From: Coprinus comatus | Lineage: Eukaryota; Basidiomycota; Agaricomycetes; Agaricales; Agaricaceae | Assembly (NCBI GenBank): GCA_034638255.1 | Contig: JAWPGT010000006.1 | Location: 620,001 to 684,000, forward strand | Reading direction: 5' to 3' | DNA: 64,000 nt | Part shown: piece by piece, positions 1-12,300 of the stretch | How positions within the stretch are numbered: position 1 is the first letter of the stretch | Layout of the letters: the number at the start of each line of letters is the position of its first letter | Made by a program: the position numbers and the translations under genes | The notes under the pieces: generated by a model | What the model was told of the DNA's origin: nothing | Database searches by the model: none | Seen by the model: the letters and a program-made list of their open reading frames with translations, nothing else

Positions 1-598
1 GTGATGCATTAGAATTGCTGGAGCGCATTCCCATGACATCAACATACCCATGTTCGTCCATACAACTCTGATAGAGGGGCAAAGATGAGAGGCTATATCA
101 TTACGTTAGATTCCTAGATCTGAGTTGTTACTGAGTAAGATCCAAACTTAAACTCACACCAATAGCAAACGAAAGTAAAAAGATTGACAATGTCAATGCG
201 ATCACTGTCGGGTTGGTAATACCATATTTCATTGCAACCTCTGGCAAGCCAGGAGCCATCATTGAACTGGCCAATGGCGAGACGAATGTATAGGCTGAAA
301 CCTGAAAGTAACTTAGTCAATGGTCGGCAGTAGAAGCAACGAGCAAGCATACTACTGATACTGCCATCCACTTTTTCCGTGTTGACCAGTTTCTCGCATT
401 TTCAGGGTCATTTTCCCAGTCCTCCTCTAAGTTCTCAAGAGCCTCTTCAACTTTGTCCTCGGGAAGGGCAGATTCACCGTGCCCAGGAGCGAATGTTGTG
501 GGTGCCGAGTTCTTCTCTGTTGTATGAACATGGGTTTGGGATGAGGCGGTCGAAGCGGTTGTGTCTGGTCGCGAATCAGAGTGCACGTCGTTGGACAT
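1..598 (-). CDS. MFS transporter, drug:H+ antiporter (DHA1) type, 5' part only
   Basis: The gene starts at the ATG at 598 (complement) and runs off the window. Exons in complement are 353..598, 158..301 and 48..92 (only 45 nt); the next intron begins at 47 and no further exon is seen. The N-terminus is a polar acidic tail with a motif like WENDPENARNW, followed by the first membrane helix (MAVSVV...YTFVSPLASSMM). The typical DHA1 segment GLPEVAMKYGITN and the loop signature LSELYGRTW follow. These are hallmarks of fungal multidrug/polyamine MFS carriers of the plasma membrane. Only about 145 residues (two helices plus the first loop) are inside the window. Substrate cannot be inferred. Family call is firm; the exact DHA1 subclass is not. 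Confidence 0.85.
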
Positions 599-3500
599 GA
601 CGACAGGACTCCAAAGACAGAGACAGAGGGTGGAAGAATTATGAAGCGGAAGTAACGGTGTCCTTTTTATGAGGCTGGCCGAGCTAACCGCCTATTGACG
701 TGAACACAAATTACGATGATTACCCGGGCCGAGCATATTCTAATATCCAATATTGTCATTCTCCGAAGTCCATTTTCTGTCACTTGCCGGTTGCTCTGTC
801 TAATATTCTTCAGCTCCGTTTACACTCGCTAACTATTACCTTGTATTTACATCTCTCAAATGTCCTTCAGTGCCACCGAAATTGGAAAATAAAATGCACA
901 ATTTCGGTTGGAACTAATGAGAGGAGCGAGGCCCTCGGAATCTTAAGATTGTCGCCACCTGGTCTCCTGCCTTTCTCGGGTATGACATTCACATGTCGAC
1001 CTTTATTTATAGTATTCACCCTCAGATGCAGAAATAAATGAAAAACCTTTCTCATCCTACCCCCTTCACCTAAGTAAGTACCAACAAAGCTACTCATGAA
1101 AAGAATCCATACATCCTTGCGGAATGAAGCTTTCCTCTCCTATACTTCTACGGAGAAACTTTTGGAGCATATGTCCGGATGTAGTGAACCCAACAAAATT
1201 AAAATAACATGTGTTGAATGCGGCACTTGCCTTAACCTGCTCACAGTTTCCCTCCGGCATTCTCTTCCTCCGAGAAAGCGAAAAGTAAACAAGAGGGGCA
1301 AGAAGTTATCTCATATGAAATCCAATACTGTCTTTAGTGACGACATTATACATATATGCATCATACTGTTACAAATTCTCATTCTCTTCAAGATCAAGAT
1401 GTTTATCGGTTGATAAATGACCTTCGGATGCGACTACGAGTATTCTAGTAGTCATACATTCAAGTCTAAGCACGCAGGTGCACTTACATTACATTGATTA
1501 ATGACGGAACCGCTTTCTCGCATTACTCGCCTATGTACCACGCAGAGCACAATTGACTATATCACTTGAATTCTTCTAGTCTTCTTGCAGCTTCTTACTC
1601 CCCTGGGCCCTGGAGCTAATCCCAACACAGACTGCCGGGTTTAGTCACCACAGTCTAGTATTGATAAGATTACAATAAGGTACTTATTATGCAGCATAAT
1701 ACTAACCATATGCGTAGTCGACGCCATTTCACAAAACCTTCAAGCGCCTGAATCCAAACTCAAACCTAAATATACACATTCAACATCGTGACACAATCGA
1801 TAATTATCCAAGTTTACGGTGATATCGAAGAGAACCACTAGAAGTATCCACAATGAATGATAATAATGTATGACTCATCTACTTCTTCATAATAACTTTT
1901 AATTCAATGTACAGTCGGCTCTAGTCGGGCATGTATAACGCATGGCTCTTTAGAACTGCGCCGGGATCATTCAAAGGTAAGCAGGTAATACTACAACGTG
2001 TAGTAAGATATGATGATGTTAACAGTAGAAGCCCGAGGTTGTATTCTTCCCCGTTAACTCTTTTCCTGGTAAGAGTCACTACTGTTGATTAAACATATTC
2101 ATCTACACGGGCAACTTATGTTTTCTGTTCAATGTTCATGCCAGAAATAACCACAAAAGGGTTCCTGAGACGGATCCAGGAGCAATCCAGAATCAAAGTT
2201 CTCGTAAAGCTTTTGTTACAAGATCAATCAATACAAGATCCTCCTCAAAAAAAGATGCAATCATCAATTCAGATTTTCTTGATAAGCACACTGATCTTTG
2301 TGTTGACGGGGTCAAAATGAAGGGACAAATGTATCCGGTTGTTGATTTCCATGGAGTTTGGACACATCCATGGATCAATTTTTTTTTTACGCCCCTCTCA
2401 TTGTGACTATGGCAAGACCTCAGCTTGACTTCCAAACAACTGAACGAAGTTATTCCAGGTTCTATATATAAACATATACACAGATACATACTTACGAATC
2501 CGAAACAAATCTCATGACCTCGGACGGACGCCGCTGGGAGGGTCATTGTGTATTACCATTGAATCTTGATATAGGCCCGAACTACCATCAAGTAGTCTAG
2601 TCTTCCAAAAACTATCATTACTTATTATTACTTACGAAGAAGAATAGATCATGTGCATGTTTCTATTTCTAACTCAACTCCTTACTGGTTAGTTAGTATC
2701 TAGTATGCAGTTTTTCACAATTACATATCCTTTTATAGGGGTCATAATGTATACATATGCATGATATTCTCATTTCAACTTCTTCTGCATACCGTACTAG
2801 TAGTCGCCGTTTACATATCATTCATACTTACCCAAACAGCGCTCAAGTAAATGTACTAAGAGGTAACTAACGGGTACTAGTACTAACTTTCCCAAGAGAT
2901 AACTTAGTGAGGCTTTTACTGGCTTTTAAAACGAGTTCTGTTCCCACCCCAACGTCTTGGCAGTCACCAGGCTTAATCAAGAAGGTTCCGAAGAAGAGAT
3001 AAATAAAAAGGTATTGGTATTCTAATTCCCATCGATAATGTGAGAAGAAGAAGTAAGAAATGAGTCTTAAACATACTTACAATATCACTCCTCCATTGCC
3101 CCCACGTCAACTTGCGATTTTGAAAAACAAAACCAATGAATGTCTGAAATTGGAACAGCTTTAGTATATCATTCAAATTGCGTGATGTGGAGGGCTTGTC
3201 ACTGATTAGTAGTATTAGTAGGCTAGGGAGGTTCAATTTTCTATGAATTAATTTACTCTATCTCTTCCACTGGTTCATCAATACCAAACATAATCTCCCA
3301 AACTGCGAAATATTAACTTTTGATATCATTACTCCAAAAGAAAAGTCCTTGGATTTCTGAAATTCTGGTTCAAACTTCGAAAAGGGGTCAAGGGTTTCGA
3401 AGATTCGAAGTTCCAGTGCCATAGCCATAGTTTTCTGCATCCGTTGCACTTGCATTTCTATCTCCCTCTTCAAAGATCCCCAAGTCACATATCAAAGGTT

Positions 3501-3651
3501 CCATTGAACTTTGATAAACATTATCATCGGCAGCGATTCCATCCCACTTCTATTTCTATTTCTATTTCTATTTCTATTTCTACTCCCACTCCCCTTTCCA
3601 CTTTCCATCTCCCAGTCCTCCAAGTTCAATAGTCCTCAATCTCCAATACGT
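599..3651. other. Gene-poor interval, no supported gene
   Basis: About 3 kb without a gene I can defend. Open frames here (for example 1096-1413 plus, 2193-2546 minus) have no recognisable motif and look like chance. Two minus-strand frames at 3258-3488 and 2973-3236 look somewhat protein-like: the first is rich in M, K, E and F, and the second can be spliced at a GTAAGTATG donor near 3080 to a short C-terminus. I could not assign them or join them convincingly. They may be a remnant or the tail of an unrecognised gene. A hexanucleotide microsatellite lies at 3547-3583. Confidence 0.5.
3547..3583 (+). repeat. Microsatellite (TTCTAT)n
   Basis: About five to six perfect copies of the hexamer TTCTAT are followed by pyrimidine-rich DNA. 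It lies between the phosphotransferase-like pseudogene and the unassigned minus-strand frames. Confidence 0.9.
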
Positions 3652-4749
3652 TTATTGTATCCAACTCTTGTGCGCAACCCAACTAGTCCACCCACCGCAA
3701 ATCGTCTCATAAAACTTCAAATAATACGGGGCATCAGCAAACAACATAACATGCCTCAAATCCGTATCCCCATATAACAGATATAGCTGTTCCGCATAAC
3801 ATGTACTGAAATATGTTCGTAGATAAAACTGACGAACCATGGCGGTAACAGATGGTGCATAATCGATTGGCTCTAATGAACCGTTGAGATCCTTTGGCCA
3901 TTTTGTAGAATCTCCTATGCATATCCAATCAGAAGGAACGGAACGCCAATTTTCATCTGGATAGTTTGAACGTGTAAATGGTTCATCGCCTGTGGACATG
4001 ATATCATCTGGATATATAACTGTGAGGATAAGTGGAAGAATTTGTGTTCCACCCCCAATCGATAACTCCGGTTATCTTTGGTTTATCTGATAAAAGGGAT
4101 TCCTTGTCAAAGAATATGTTGCGTAAAGCGAGATCGGAATGGTGTAAAACCAATGAATTATGACCTGGTAGTGGGATAAAGTGAAGAGAGTTGTTGAAAT
4201 AGTTCTGAGAATGTTTGGGGAGTGCATTTTGGTTCACATAGTGACGTCGAGAGTTGATCCTTTTCAAAAATACACCACTCTTGAACAGCACGTAATATTC
4301 CAGGTTGTAAACGAAAACGCTATAATTCATCAGCGGATTTGAAAGGTCCCCCAAGGCACGAATCCTCTCAAGGATTCTCTTTGAACAACATCCATGAGAA
4401 CATAAGGGGCACACACAGGATTGTTGAATTTAACTTCCCATACATGTACCGTTGGTACAGGATATCTGATAAAGTCTGGATGTGCGTATGAATTCCATTG
4501 TTTCAATTTCAGATTGCTTGGCCTGCGGATTGAAATCTTCATCTTTATGGATTGAGACACCAGCAGCTAGTTGGGTTCCATTACTAAAGTCCAACCTGTA
4601 GACTATATTGTAGCTGCCCTCTCCAAGGAAGGAAATGGAGTGACAAGTTGCGGAGGTATGGGATTCTGAGCAGTCGATTAAGCCTTGTAGGTTGACCCAT
4701 TTATTCTTACGAAGTTTAGATATCTGTTCTATTAGATTAGAAGCCATAG
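3652..4749 (-). pseudogene. APH-like phosphotransferase (PF01636 type), broken by three frame changes
   Basis: Read on the complement from the ATG at 4749. The N-lobe shows a nucleotide-loop-like segment (FLGEGSYNIVYRLDFSNG). The C-lobe carries the Brenner-type catalytic motif HSDLALRNI (HxDxxxxN) and the metal-binding GVIDW, and a conserved-looking C-terminus ends VAHKSWIQ at 3652. These identify the aminoglycoside/choline kinase-like family that is expanded in fungi, of unknown substrate. The frame must change three times: near 4480-4500 (after EFIR, before HPDFIRYP), near 4385-4405 (VVQ to ERIRALGDL), and at a run of five G near 4060-4066 just after GVIDW. None of the three gaps is long enough for an intron. 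Neighbouring housekeeping genes read cleanly, so real decay is more likely than general sequencing error, but homopolymer error at the G run cannot be excluded. Confidence 0.75.
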
Positions 4750-5385
4750 AGGGGAATACGTGAGACAAAGAGAGTAACAATGGATTGTTGATGATGATTC
4801 GAAGTGTTCCGGCGGAGTTCAACGTCACTGGAAAGTTTGTGTAAATAAATCAAGTTGTTGAGGTTTGTTCCCACTATTATCAAAGCTATGTTGTAGAAAT
4901 AAATGTATCTTCTTTTTCACCGAGAAATATGGATGCTTTATTGTATGAGTACTAGATGCCTGGGAGTACACCAAGGTATCACGCGTCGGATTTCTCCTCA
5001 GAAAGTGCAAATTCAACAGAGATAATTGCTGTTACAAGCGAGATTTTGCTGGTTCTCATGCTGGAAGGTTAATCATAATGGATACGTAATACGTAGACGT
5101 TGAATGAACACGTCCCAGCCCCAGTAGTCATCAGCATCACTAAAATCTTGAGGGACACTCCCTTTCCGACCTCGATACTACTCACATAGTACAACTTCAA
5201 GAGTCCAATGCGTAGTAATAATTATCGATTATCTATAAATACGAAAAAAAAAAACAAGACACATCTAAAAATCTAGTACTATCATGTCCAAAAAATCCAA
5301 TACGTACAAAAAAAAAAGAAAGAAAGAAAGAAAGAAAGAAGAAAAATGAATAGGAGAGGGATTTGAACTTACATAAAGTTCAGAT
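4750..5385. other. Intergenic with AAAG microsatellite
   Basis: No gene was recognised. A purine-rich (AAAG)n tract sits at about 5308-5345, next to poly(A) runs at 5245-5254 and 5309-5317. It is followed directly by the 3' end of the GT61-like gene. Confidence 0.5.
5308..5345 (+). repeat. Microsatellite (AAAG)n
   Basis: A poly(A) run passes into about six AAAG units. It lies immediately downstream of the GT61-like gene stop codon (minus-strand gene). Confidence 0.85.
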
Positions 5386-7386
5386 TTAAACCTTCAGAAC
5401 CACACTCCTAACACTCTTAACAACTTTTTCAACATCAATTCTAACCTCCTCAACTTCTCCATCGCTTCCATAGGCTCCTCCATCACCACTTCCAATCCGA
5501 GATCCACTAATTTTCGATAGTTCTTTTCCAGAATACTCCCTATAAAACCGCCCCAATGAACGAGGGCTAAAGAAACAGGAAACGAGAAACACTCACTTTC
5601 CACCAACCCAAGCAACGTATTTCAATCCAACTTTGGGTACAACAACCGCTAACGTTTTATCCATTAAATTCTTCTTTTCTGAATAAAATTCCATAACGGT
5701 TGCTTGATTTGATCTTTTCATGAATACTGAATCCATCATATGACCTCCATTTACACCCAACACGACCTACATTCCCAATCCGTAAGTATATATAAGTAGC
5801 AAACGGAGGAAGTAAAGTAAAACGCTTACAGAAGATCTAACAATAGCTTCTATCCTTTCTAGCCAACTCGTCTTCTTCAAATCTTCATAAACAACTTGAA
5901 CCTCACAACCCAAACTCCTTTCCATTTTCTTCAACGCACTAACCAACTTTACGTGATCCTCTTCTCTCAATCTCAGCTTCTTCCCACTTCCCATTCCACC
6001 TTCATTTTTACTTTGCGCAACAACATATGTAACAACTTTTTTCTTCCCTTGTCCTTTACTCAACTCCAAATCCAAAAACTCTATCAAATTCTTTTTGATA
6101 GGTTCCCACCAAAATTCAGGTCCTTCCATATCCATTAAACCTTTCAAACCTTGTTCAAACCCACCCATTGGTGTTGATGCTGATGCTACTCCCATCGATG
6201 TAGTGGTTACATTCCTATCACCAACAACCAACCTTTCAAAAACCCAAGGAACCTCCATACTCATCCAATCATTCCAATCCTCATCATACATAACACCCAT
6301 TCTCGGAAATCCAACTTTCAAAAGATAAGGATGAAATCCCGTATCAGTACGTCTTCTTGTACAAGATTATCTTTCATAGGAGGATTAGGAGGATCAACAT
6401 CTGCAAAAACTGGTAGATTTGGGAATATTAAACGTTCTGGTAGGGGTAGAGTCGTTTGTCCTGTCTGTGTGATACTTGGATCTAATGTGCTGTATGTTCG
6501 CCATAATGCTAGTAATGTTGAGTTGTCTGTGATAGTATATAAAAAAAGGGTGTGGGAATGTGTGGGATATTTGGAATTGAGTTTCATTTGCTTTGAATTT
6601 GAATTGTTAGACGCATATATGGACTTACGAGGGGTAGTATCAGCTGACAACCAGGAAACACCACGAATGCTAGAAACGTTAAACAATGAGCTCATAGAAA
6701 AAAACATTTTGAAATAGAAAAAAAACATACGCTCCACCGTATCCACCAAACTTCTTCACGGCTTCTTTTGACCCAAGTATCTGCCACGGTCCAAATCGAG
6801 GCCCAACCGAAGACACGATATTCTCAACGGGTGGCAACTCTTCCTTATCATCTGTGACGAGGTAGACTGACCCATTGAAAATGAATACATTGTCCAACAC
6901 CGTATACCCTATTAATTAAGATCAACAGATGCGAATGAAAAAAATTGTACATAGTGCACACATACCAGGGACGTGTTTTAGAGCCCTTGTCTTGGGGACA
7001 TCATCTCGCCACCATTGAAGAGCCTGGCCAACAGGGAGTTGACCGGTGGTTTGTGCCATCTCCTTTGGGTCAACCCACATAGCATGATGCAGGCCTGTTC
7101 CAGGTTTCTGGCTTCTATCTGCAGCACTGTCTGCGATTTCGCCTTCATCCCACTGCCAATTGCCATAGATATCAAGTTCCAAGTTGTCTTGGTATGGGTG
7201 TGGCTTGCGACCATCGCTGGCAATGGAGTTTGCCTTTCCCAGGCCAATGCGGCTGAGAGCACGACCGACTGACGGAGAACCCAGGAGTTCGAGAGAGGCT
7301 TCGAGGTTGTAGGCAAAGGCATAGACGGCGAGACAGAAAAGCAGCAGAGAGAGCTCGCGTCTGTCTGGAGGACTGGCCCAACCCAT
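5386..7386 (-). CDS. GT61-family glycosyltransferase (EOGT/DUF563-like), membrane anchored, with one apparent frameshift
   Basis: Exons (complement): 6966..7386, 6731..6908, 6629..6669, 5830..6526, 5597..5766, 5386..5539. The ATG at 7386 is followed by a single N-terminal hydrophobic anchor (ELSLLLFCLAVYAFAYNL), expected of a type II Golgi enzyme. Family marks are DVDPPNPP, FHPYLLKVGFP, DEDWNDWMSMEVPWVFERLVVGDR, RLREEDHVKLVSAL and VLGVNGGHMMDSVFM; the last corresponds to the conserved GxHGxGLTN-like region of GT61. In exon 4 the frame changes by one base near 6336-6346 (between KDNLVQ and the TDTGFHPY segment) with no room for an intron. The gene therefore looks recently inactivated or carries one sequence error. 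Splice sites elsewhere are clean. The substrate is unknown; xylosyl or GlcNAc transfer is usual in the family. Confidence 0.8.
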
Positions 7387-7532
7387 GTTGTTGGTTGGAA
7401 GCAAAGAGTAGTTGAATCACGTAATAATTGAGTAGGACTGAATCCGTACAAGTAGAAATACATTGATACAGAGACCAACAAAACGAACAGCGAGAATAGA
7501 TTAGAATAGAAATAACTGGACAACAACCACCC

Positions 7533-8155
<623 letters not shown>

Positions 8156-8326
8156 TTTAAATTAGATTATGGGTATTGAGTGAGATGAGGATGGGGGTGG
8201 TGGGAGGATCAGAAAGACGTTGGATCAACAAGGAAGAGTAAGCGCGTCAATTTATGTGTTTTGGTATGGAGCATCACGTGACTGACGCGGTCAGAAAATG
8301 CGACACGTCCAAGTAGATTCAACAAA
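8156..8326. promoter_or_regulatory. Bidirectional promoter region between H2A and ATP10
   Basis: Only 171 bp separate the two start codons, so both promoters and 5' UTRs must be here. No clear TATA box was seen. It is inferred from gene orientation, not from a recognised motif. Confidence 0.55.
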
Positions 8327-9295
8327 ATGTCTTTGTTTGCGTGGCCAGTGCGTCGCGCTCCGAAACTCGCACGCACCTTTGCCTCCTCAGCCAGACTCAA
8401 CACCCCCACAGACACTCCAAAGACAGATGAGCTTCCCCCTCTCAGCAGGCCCCTCGGTGTCCGTGAGCGACCCACAACTGTCATCAAGACTCGTACAGAC
8501 AGGCTGAAGGAACTACTGGACACGGACGTCCGCATGGCCCAGCGCAGGCATCTGTTCGTTATGCTAGTAGTCCTACTTGCATATGTATTGACTGTATCGC
8601 TTAGAATTAAGGAGGCCAGTGTGGGCTATTTCCATGACCTGAACATGACTCGCAAGCACGGTGGAAAAACCTGGATTGCACCCAAGGTTCTCATTCGGGA
8701 AGATGTGAGTTGTGACATTCTTCCCAACATGAAGCAATACTGATAATACTCAGAAAGCCCTGTATCTGCCTAATATTGTTGGCAAGAGTATAAATGACGG
8801 CTCGAGCAAAAACACCACACTTATGTGCTTTGGAAAAGTGACTGTGCTTGCAATGCTGGGAACAAAAGTCTCCGAGGTACCATATCGGAATTCTCAAGAG
8901 TTATCTGATTAATTGACGGCTTATTCCAGATCAATGCAAAAGGCTTCGTTGAACAAACATATGCTCGTTACTCAAGCAATCCTAATTTCCAATACATACA
9001 AATCAACCTACAAGAAAACATTCTCAAGTCGTTGCTGGTCAACGTCTTCCTGAGTTCACTGCGACGAGTGGTGCCCGAGGAACTGCAGCCGACGTATCTA
9101 GTGTCGAGCCAGAACATGGAATATGTGCGAGAAGCTCTTGGGATGACGAATACTCGGGTGGGCTACGTGTACCTGATTGACGAGAACCTCAGGATACGTT
9201 GGGGAGGCTGTGCGGATGCGAGTGACGAGGAGGCACGGTCATTAGAGAGCTGTACTGGAGTGCTATTAAAACGGCTTGAGAATAAGAGTAGTTAA
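8327..9295 (+). CDS. ATP10: Mitochondrial ATPase complex assembly factor Atp10
   Basis: Exons 8327..8704, 8754..8876, 8930..9295; 288 aa, phases close. The N-terminus (MSLFAWPVRRAPKLARTFAS) is basic and Ser-rich like a mitochondrial presequence. The Atp10 family core follows: GKTWIAPKVLIRED, KALYLPNIVGKSI, a long GKVTVLAMLGTKVSE segment, and the C-terminal NTRVGYVYLIDENLRIRWGGCADA. Atp10 is an inner-membrane factor that helps Atp6 join the F0 sector of ATP synthase. It ends 95 bp before SEC24 starts on the same strand. Confidence 0.93.
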
Positions 9296-9390
9296 TCATA
9301 ATATACACGTACCTTATTTGTCGGTGTTTGTGTAAGGACGTGGCGATAATATAATATACCCTGTCCATATTTCTGATCCTCAGTACTGCC

Positions 9391-12300
9391 ATGTCGTCTC
9401 CGGCTCAGCAATTGCCTCCAGGATGGGTTGCAGAATGGTAAATCCACTCGAAATCTGTATTTAATCTATCTCACAGTCTGCAGGGACCCCCAGCATCAGC
9501 GATACCTCTTCATTGGTTGGTTCTTTCCTTCTTGTTACATCCGACCAACCTTTCATCCTCTATCGCAGAAACCGCATCCGGCCATACCCAGTGGGACCCT
9601 CCAGCCGTGGATACCCAGCAGCCAGGTGCTACCGATGCATTAAATTCCCAACAACACCATCACACCAAAAGGCGTCAGTATGCTGCTGGTCAAACCCAAG
9701 CATACTACGGTGGAGGTGAAATAGCCCCAGATCCAGCCTACCCAACAACTTCAATGCAGCAACAACCAGCTGCGGGCGGTCAGCTTTTCACCCCAGGCTT
9801 GGTACCAGAAAATCAGTTCCAAGCACACCAAGCTCAAGGCCCTGGTCCCGTCCAACCATCCTACTACGGTGGACAGCCCGAACAACCGTCCTATGCTGAT
9901 CCTACAGGATATGGCCAACAACCTCAGTATGCTCAGCCAGGAGTTGATGCTCTTTCAAACCAGTTCAATCAAATGGGCATGGGAGGACAAAAGCAGTTCC
10001 AATTGTACACCGCCAATCTCCTAACGTCTCCCCCTGACCCGAGAGAATTACTTCGACCACCTCCCGAGATCAGGCTACCGCCCAATGCGTGTATATCCCC
10101 CTCCCCTTTGGCAAATGCCGATCCTTCATATCAACGTTGCACTATCAATGCAATCCCCACAACCTCCTCCCTCTTGGCCAAGGCAAAAGTTCCGTTGGCG
10201 TTGATCATTAACCCGTACAAGTCGTTGAAGGAAGGTGATGAGCCTGTTCCGGTCGTCACTGACACTGTTATTGCGCGTTGTCGTCGGTGTAGAACCTATA
10301 TCAACCCTTACGTTCAGTTCATTGATGGTGGCAATCGGTACGATACTTCACCTTTATTTGACGAGACTCAGTTTAGTTGATTTTCTACTTCAGCTGGCGT
10401 TGCTGTATGTGCAATATGTCAAATGAAGTACCCCAATTGTTCGATTGGGACCAAGCACGAAACGCACCCGGTGATAGGTGGAGTCGCGCCGAGTTGAGGA
10501 ATTCTGTTGTCGAGTTTGTTGCTCCTACAGAGTACATGGTTCGCCCGCCTCAGCCTGCCGTCTACGTCTTTTTGATTGACGTCAGTCATGCTGCTGTCCA
10601 ATCTGGTTAGTGTTCTTTGGGAAGATATTAAAATAACGTTTTAAATGGTTGTATAGGTATGGTCGCCACTGCAACACGCACTATACTTGAAAACCTCGAC
10701 CGTATTCCTGACGAGGATCAACGCACCAAAGTCGCCATCATTTGTTACGACGTCTCGCTCTACTTCTTTTCCATCCCAGTATGTTACCAGTTGCAATTCT
10801 CTATCTTCCATCACCTAACTTGAACCCTTTCGATAGCCTGGTGGTGAATCGCAAATGCTAGTTGTTTCTGACATTGACGATGTCTTCCTCCCCAAACCTA
10901 CCGATCTCTTAATTAACCTTGCCGAGTCTCGTTCATCATTGGAGGGGTTGTTGGGTAGACTCAATGATATGTTCCAGGAGAATAGTATCATTGGAAGTGC
11001 TTTGGGTCCCGCTTTGCAAGCTGGGTTTAAACTGATGGTGTGTTTTACCTTGATTATGGAATCTGCAGGTTGTATTGACTAGGGAGTTGTAGTCGCCTAT
11101 TGGTGGAAAGATTATGGTTCTGTCTTCTTCGCTTCCTAGTGTCGGCGCTGGTGCTTTGAAGAACCGCGAGGATCCCAAGATTCTTGGTACTGCCAAAGTG
11201 AGCCAGCCACACACAGGTTTTCTCTTCGCGGAAATGCTTACATCGTGATAGGAATCTGGCCTTCTTCAAGCCGCATCCCCCTTCTACAAGACTTTTGCTA
11301 TCGATTGTTCAAGAGCTCAGGTATCTGTTGATATGTTCTTGTTCAGCCAAGGATATCAAGATGTTGCTAGTCTGGGTGAGTACTACCTTGTATACTTCGG
11401 ATACACGCTAATATATGAACTGTAAAGCCTGTCTCCCCCATTATACCTCTGGTCAGACTTATTATTACCCCGCATTTAACGCTACCAGGCAAGAGGATGC
11501 TATCAAGTTTGCGAGAGAATTCGGTGAGGTGTTGGCTATGCCTATCATGTTGGAAGCTGTTATGCGCGTTCGTGCTTCTCGTGGTAAGTCTTATCTTTCA
11601 AAACATGATCTTCAATAATGTTGAAAATGTTGGTGAATGTAGGTCTGCGGATGTCTTCCTTCCACGGTAACTTCTTCGTTCGATCTACCGATCTTTTGGC
11701 TATGCCCGCCGTTCCTCAAGATCAGTCTTATGCTATTGAGATACAGATTGAGGAAGCTATTACTACCCCCGTCGTCGTTTTGCAAACCGCTGTTTTGCAC
11801 ACGACTTGCTATGGTGTGTTTTGATATCTTAAAGCTAAGCTTAAATCTAAAAACAACCACGTATCAATTTAGGCGAACGTCGTATCCGAGTAATCACCCT
11901 CGCACTACCTACCACCACAAACCTTTCCGAAGTCTTTGCATCAGCAGATCAAGTCGCAATAGCAGCGCTACTAGCCAACAAAGCTGTTGAAAGATCATTA
12001 ACGCATAAACTCGAAGACGCAAGAGACTTTATTCATCAACGTTTAGTTGATTTACTTGTGGCTTATAAAACAAGTATGACTTCTGGTGGTGCTGGTGCTG
12101 CTAGTACTTTGGCCATATCCGAAAATCTGAAGATGTTGCCGGTTTTGGTACTTGCTATTTTGAAGAATGTTGGTATTAGACAGAGTGCTGGGATTCCACC
12201 GGATATCAGGGCTTATGCTCAAGCTTTGCTTACGAGTTTACCAGCTCAATTGTTGATACCGTATCTTTATCCTAGTTTCTATTCGTTGCATAATATGCCA

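Noticed and set aside
1096..1413. 105-aa plus-strand frame as a gene
   Set aside because: It has no domain, no flanking splice pattern and a biased composition; CVECGTC alone is not enough for a zinc-finger call.
10630..10645. AACGTTTTAAATGG in a SEC24 intron as another retroposon tail
   Set aside because: It matches only a few bases, with no poly(A) and no flanking direct repeats.
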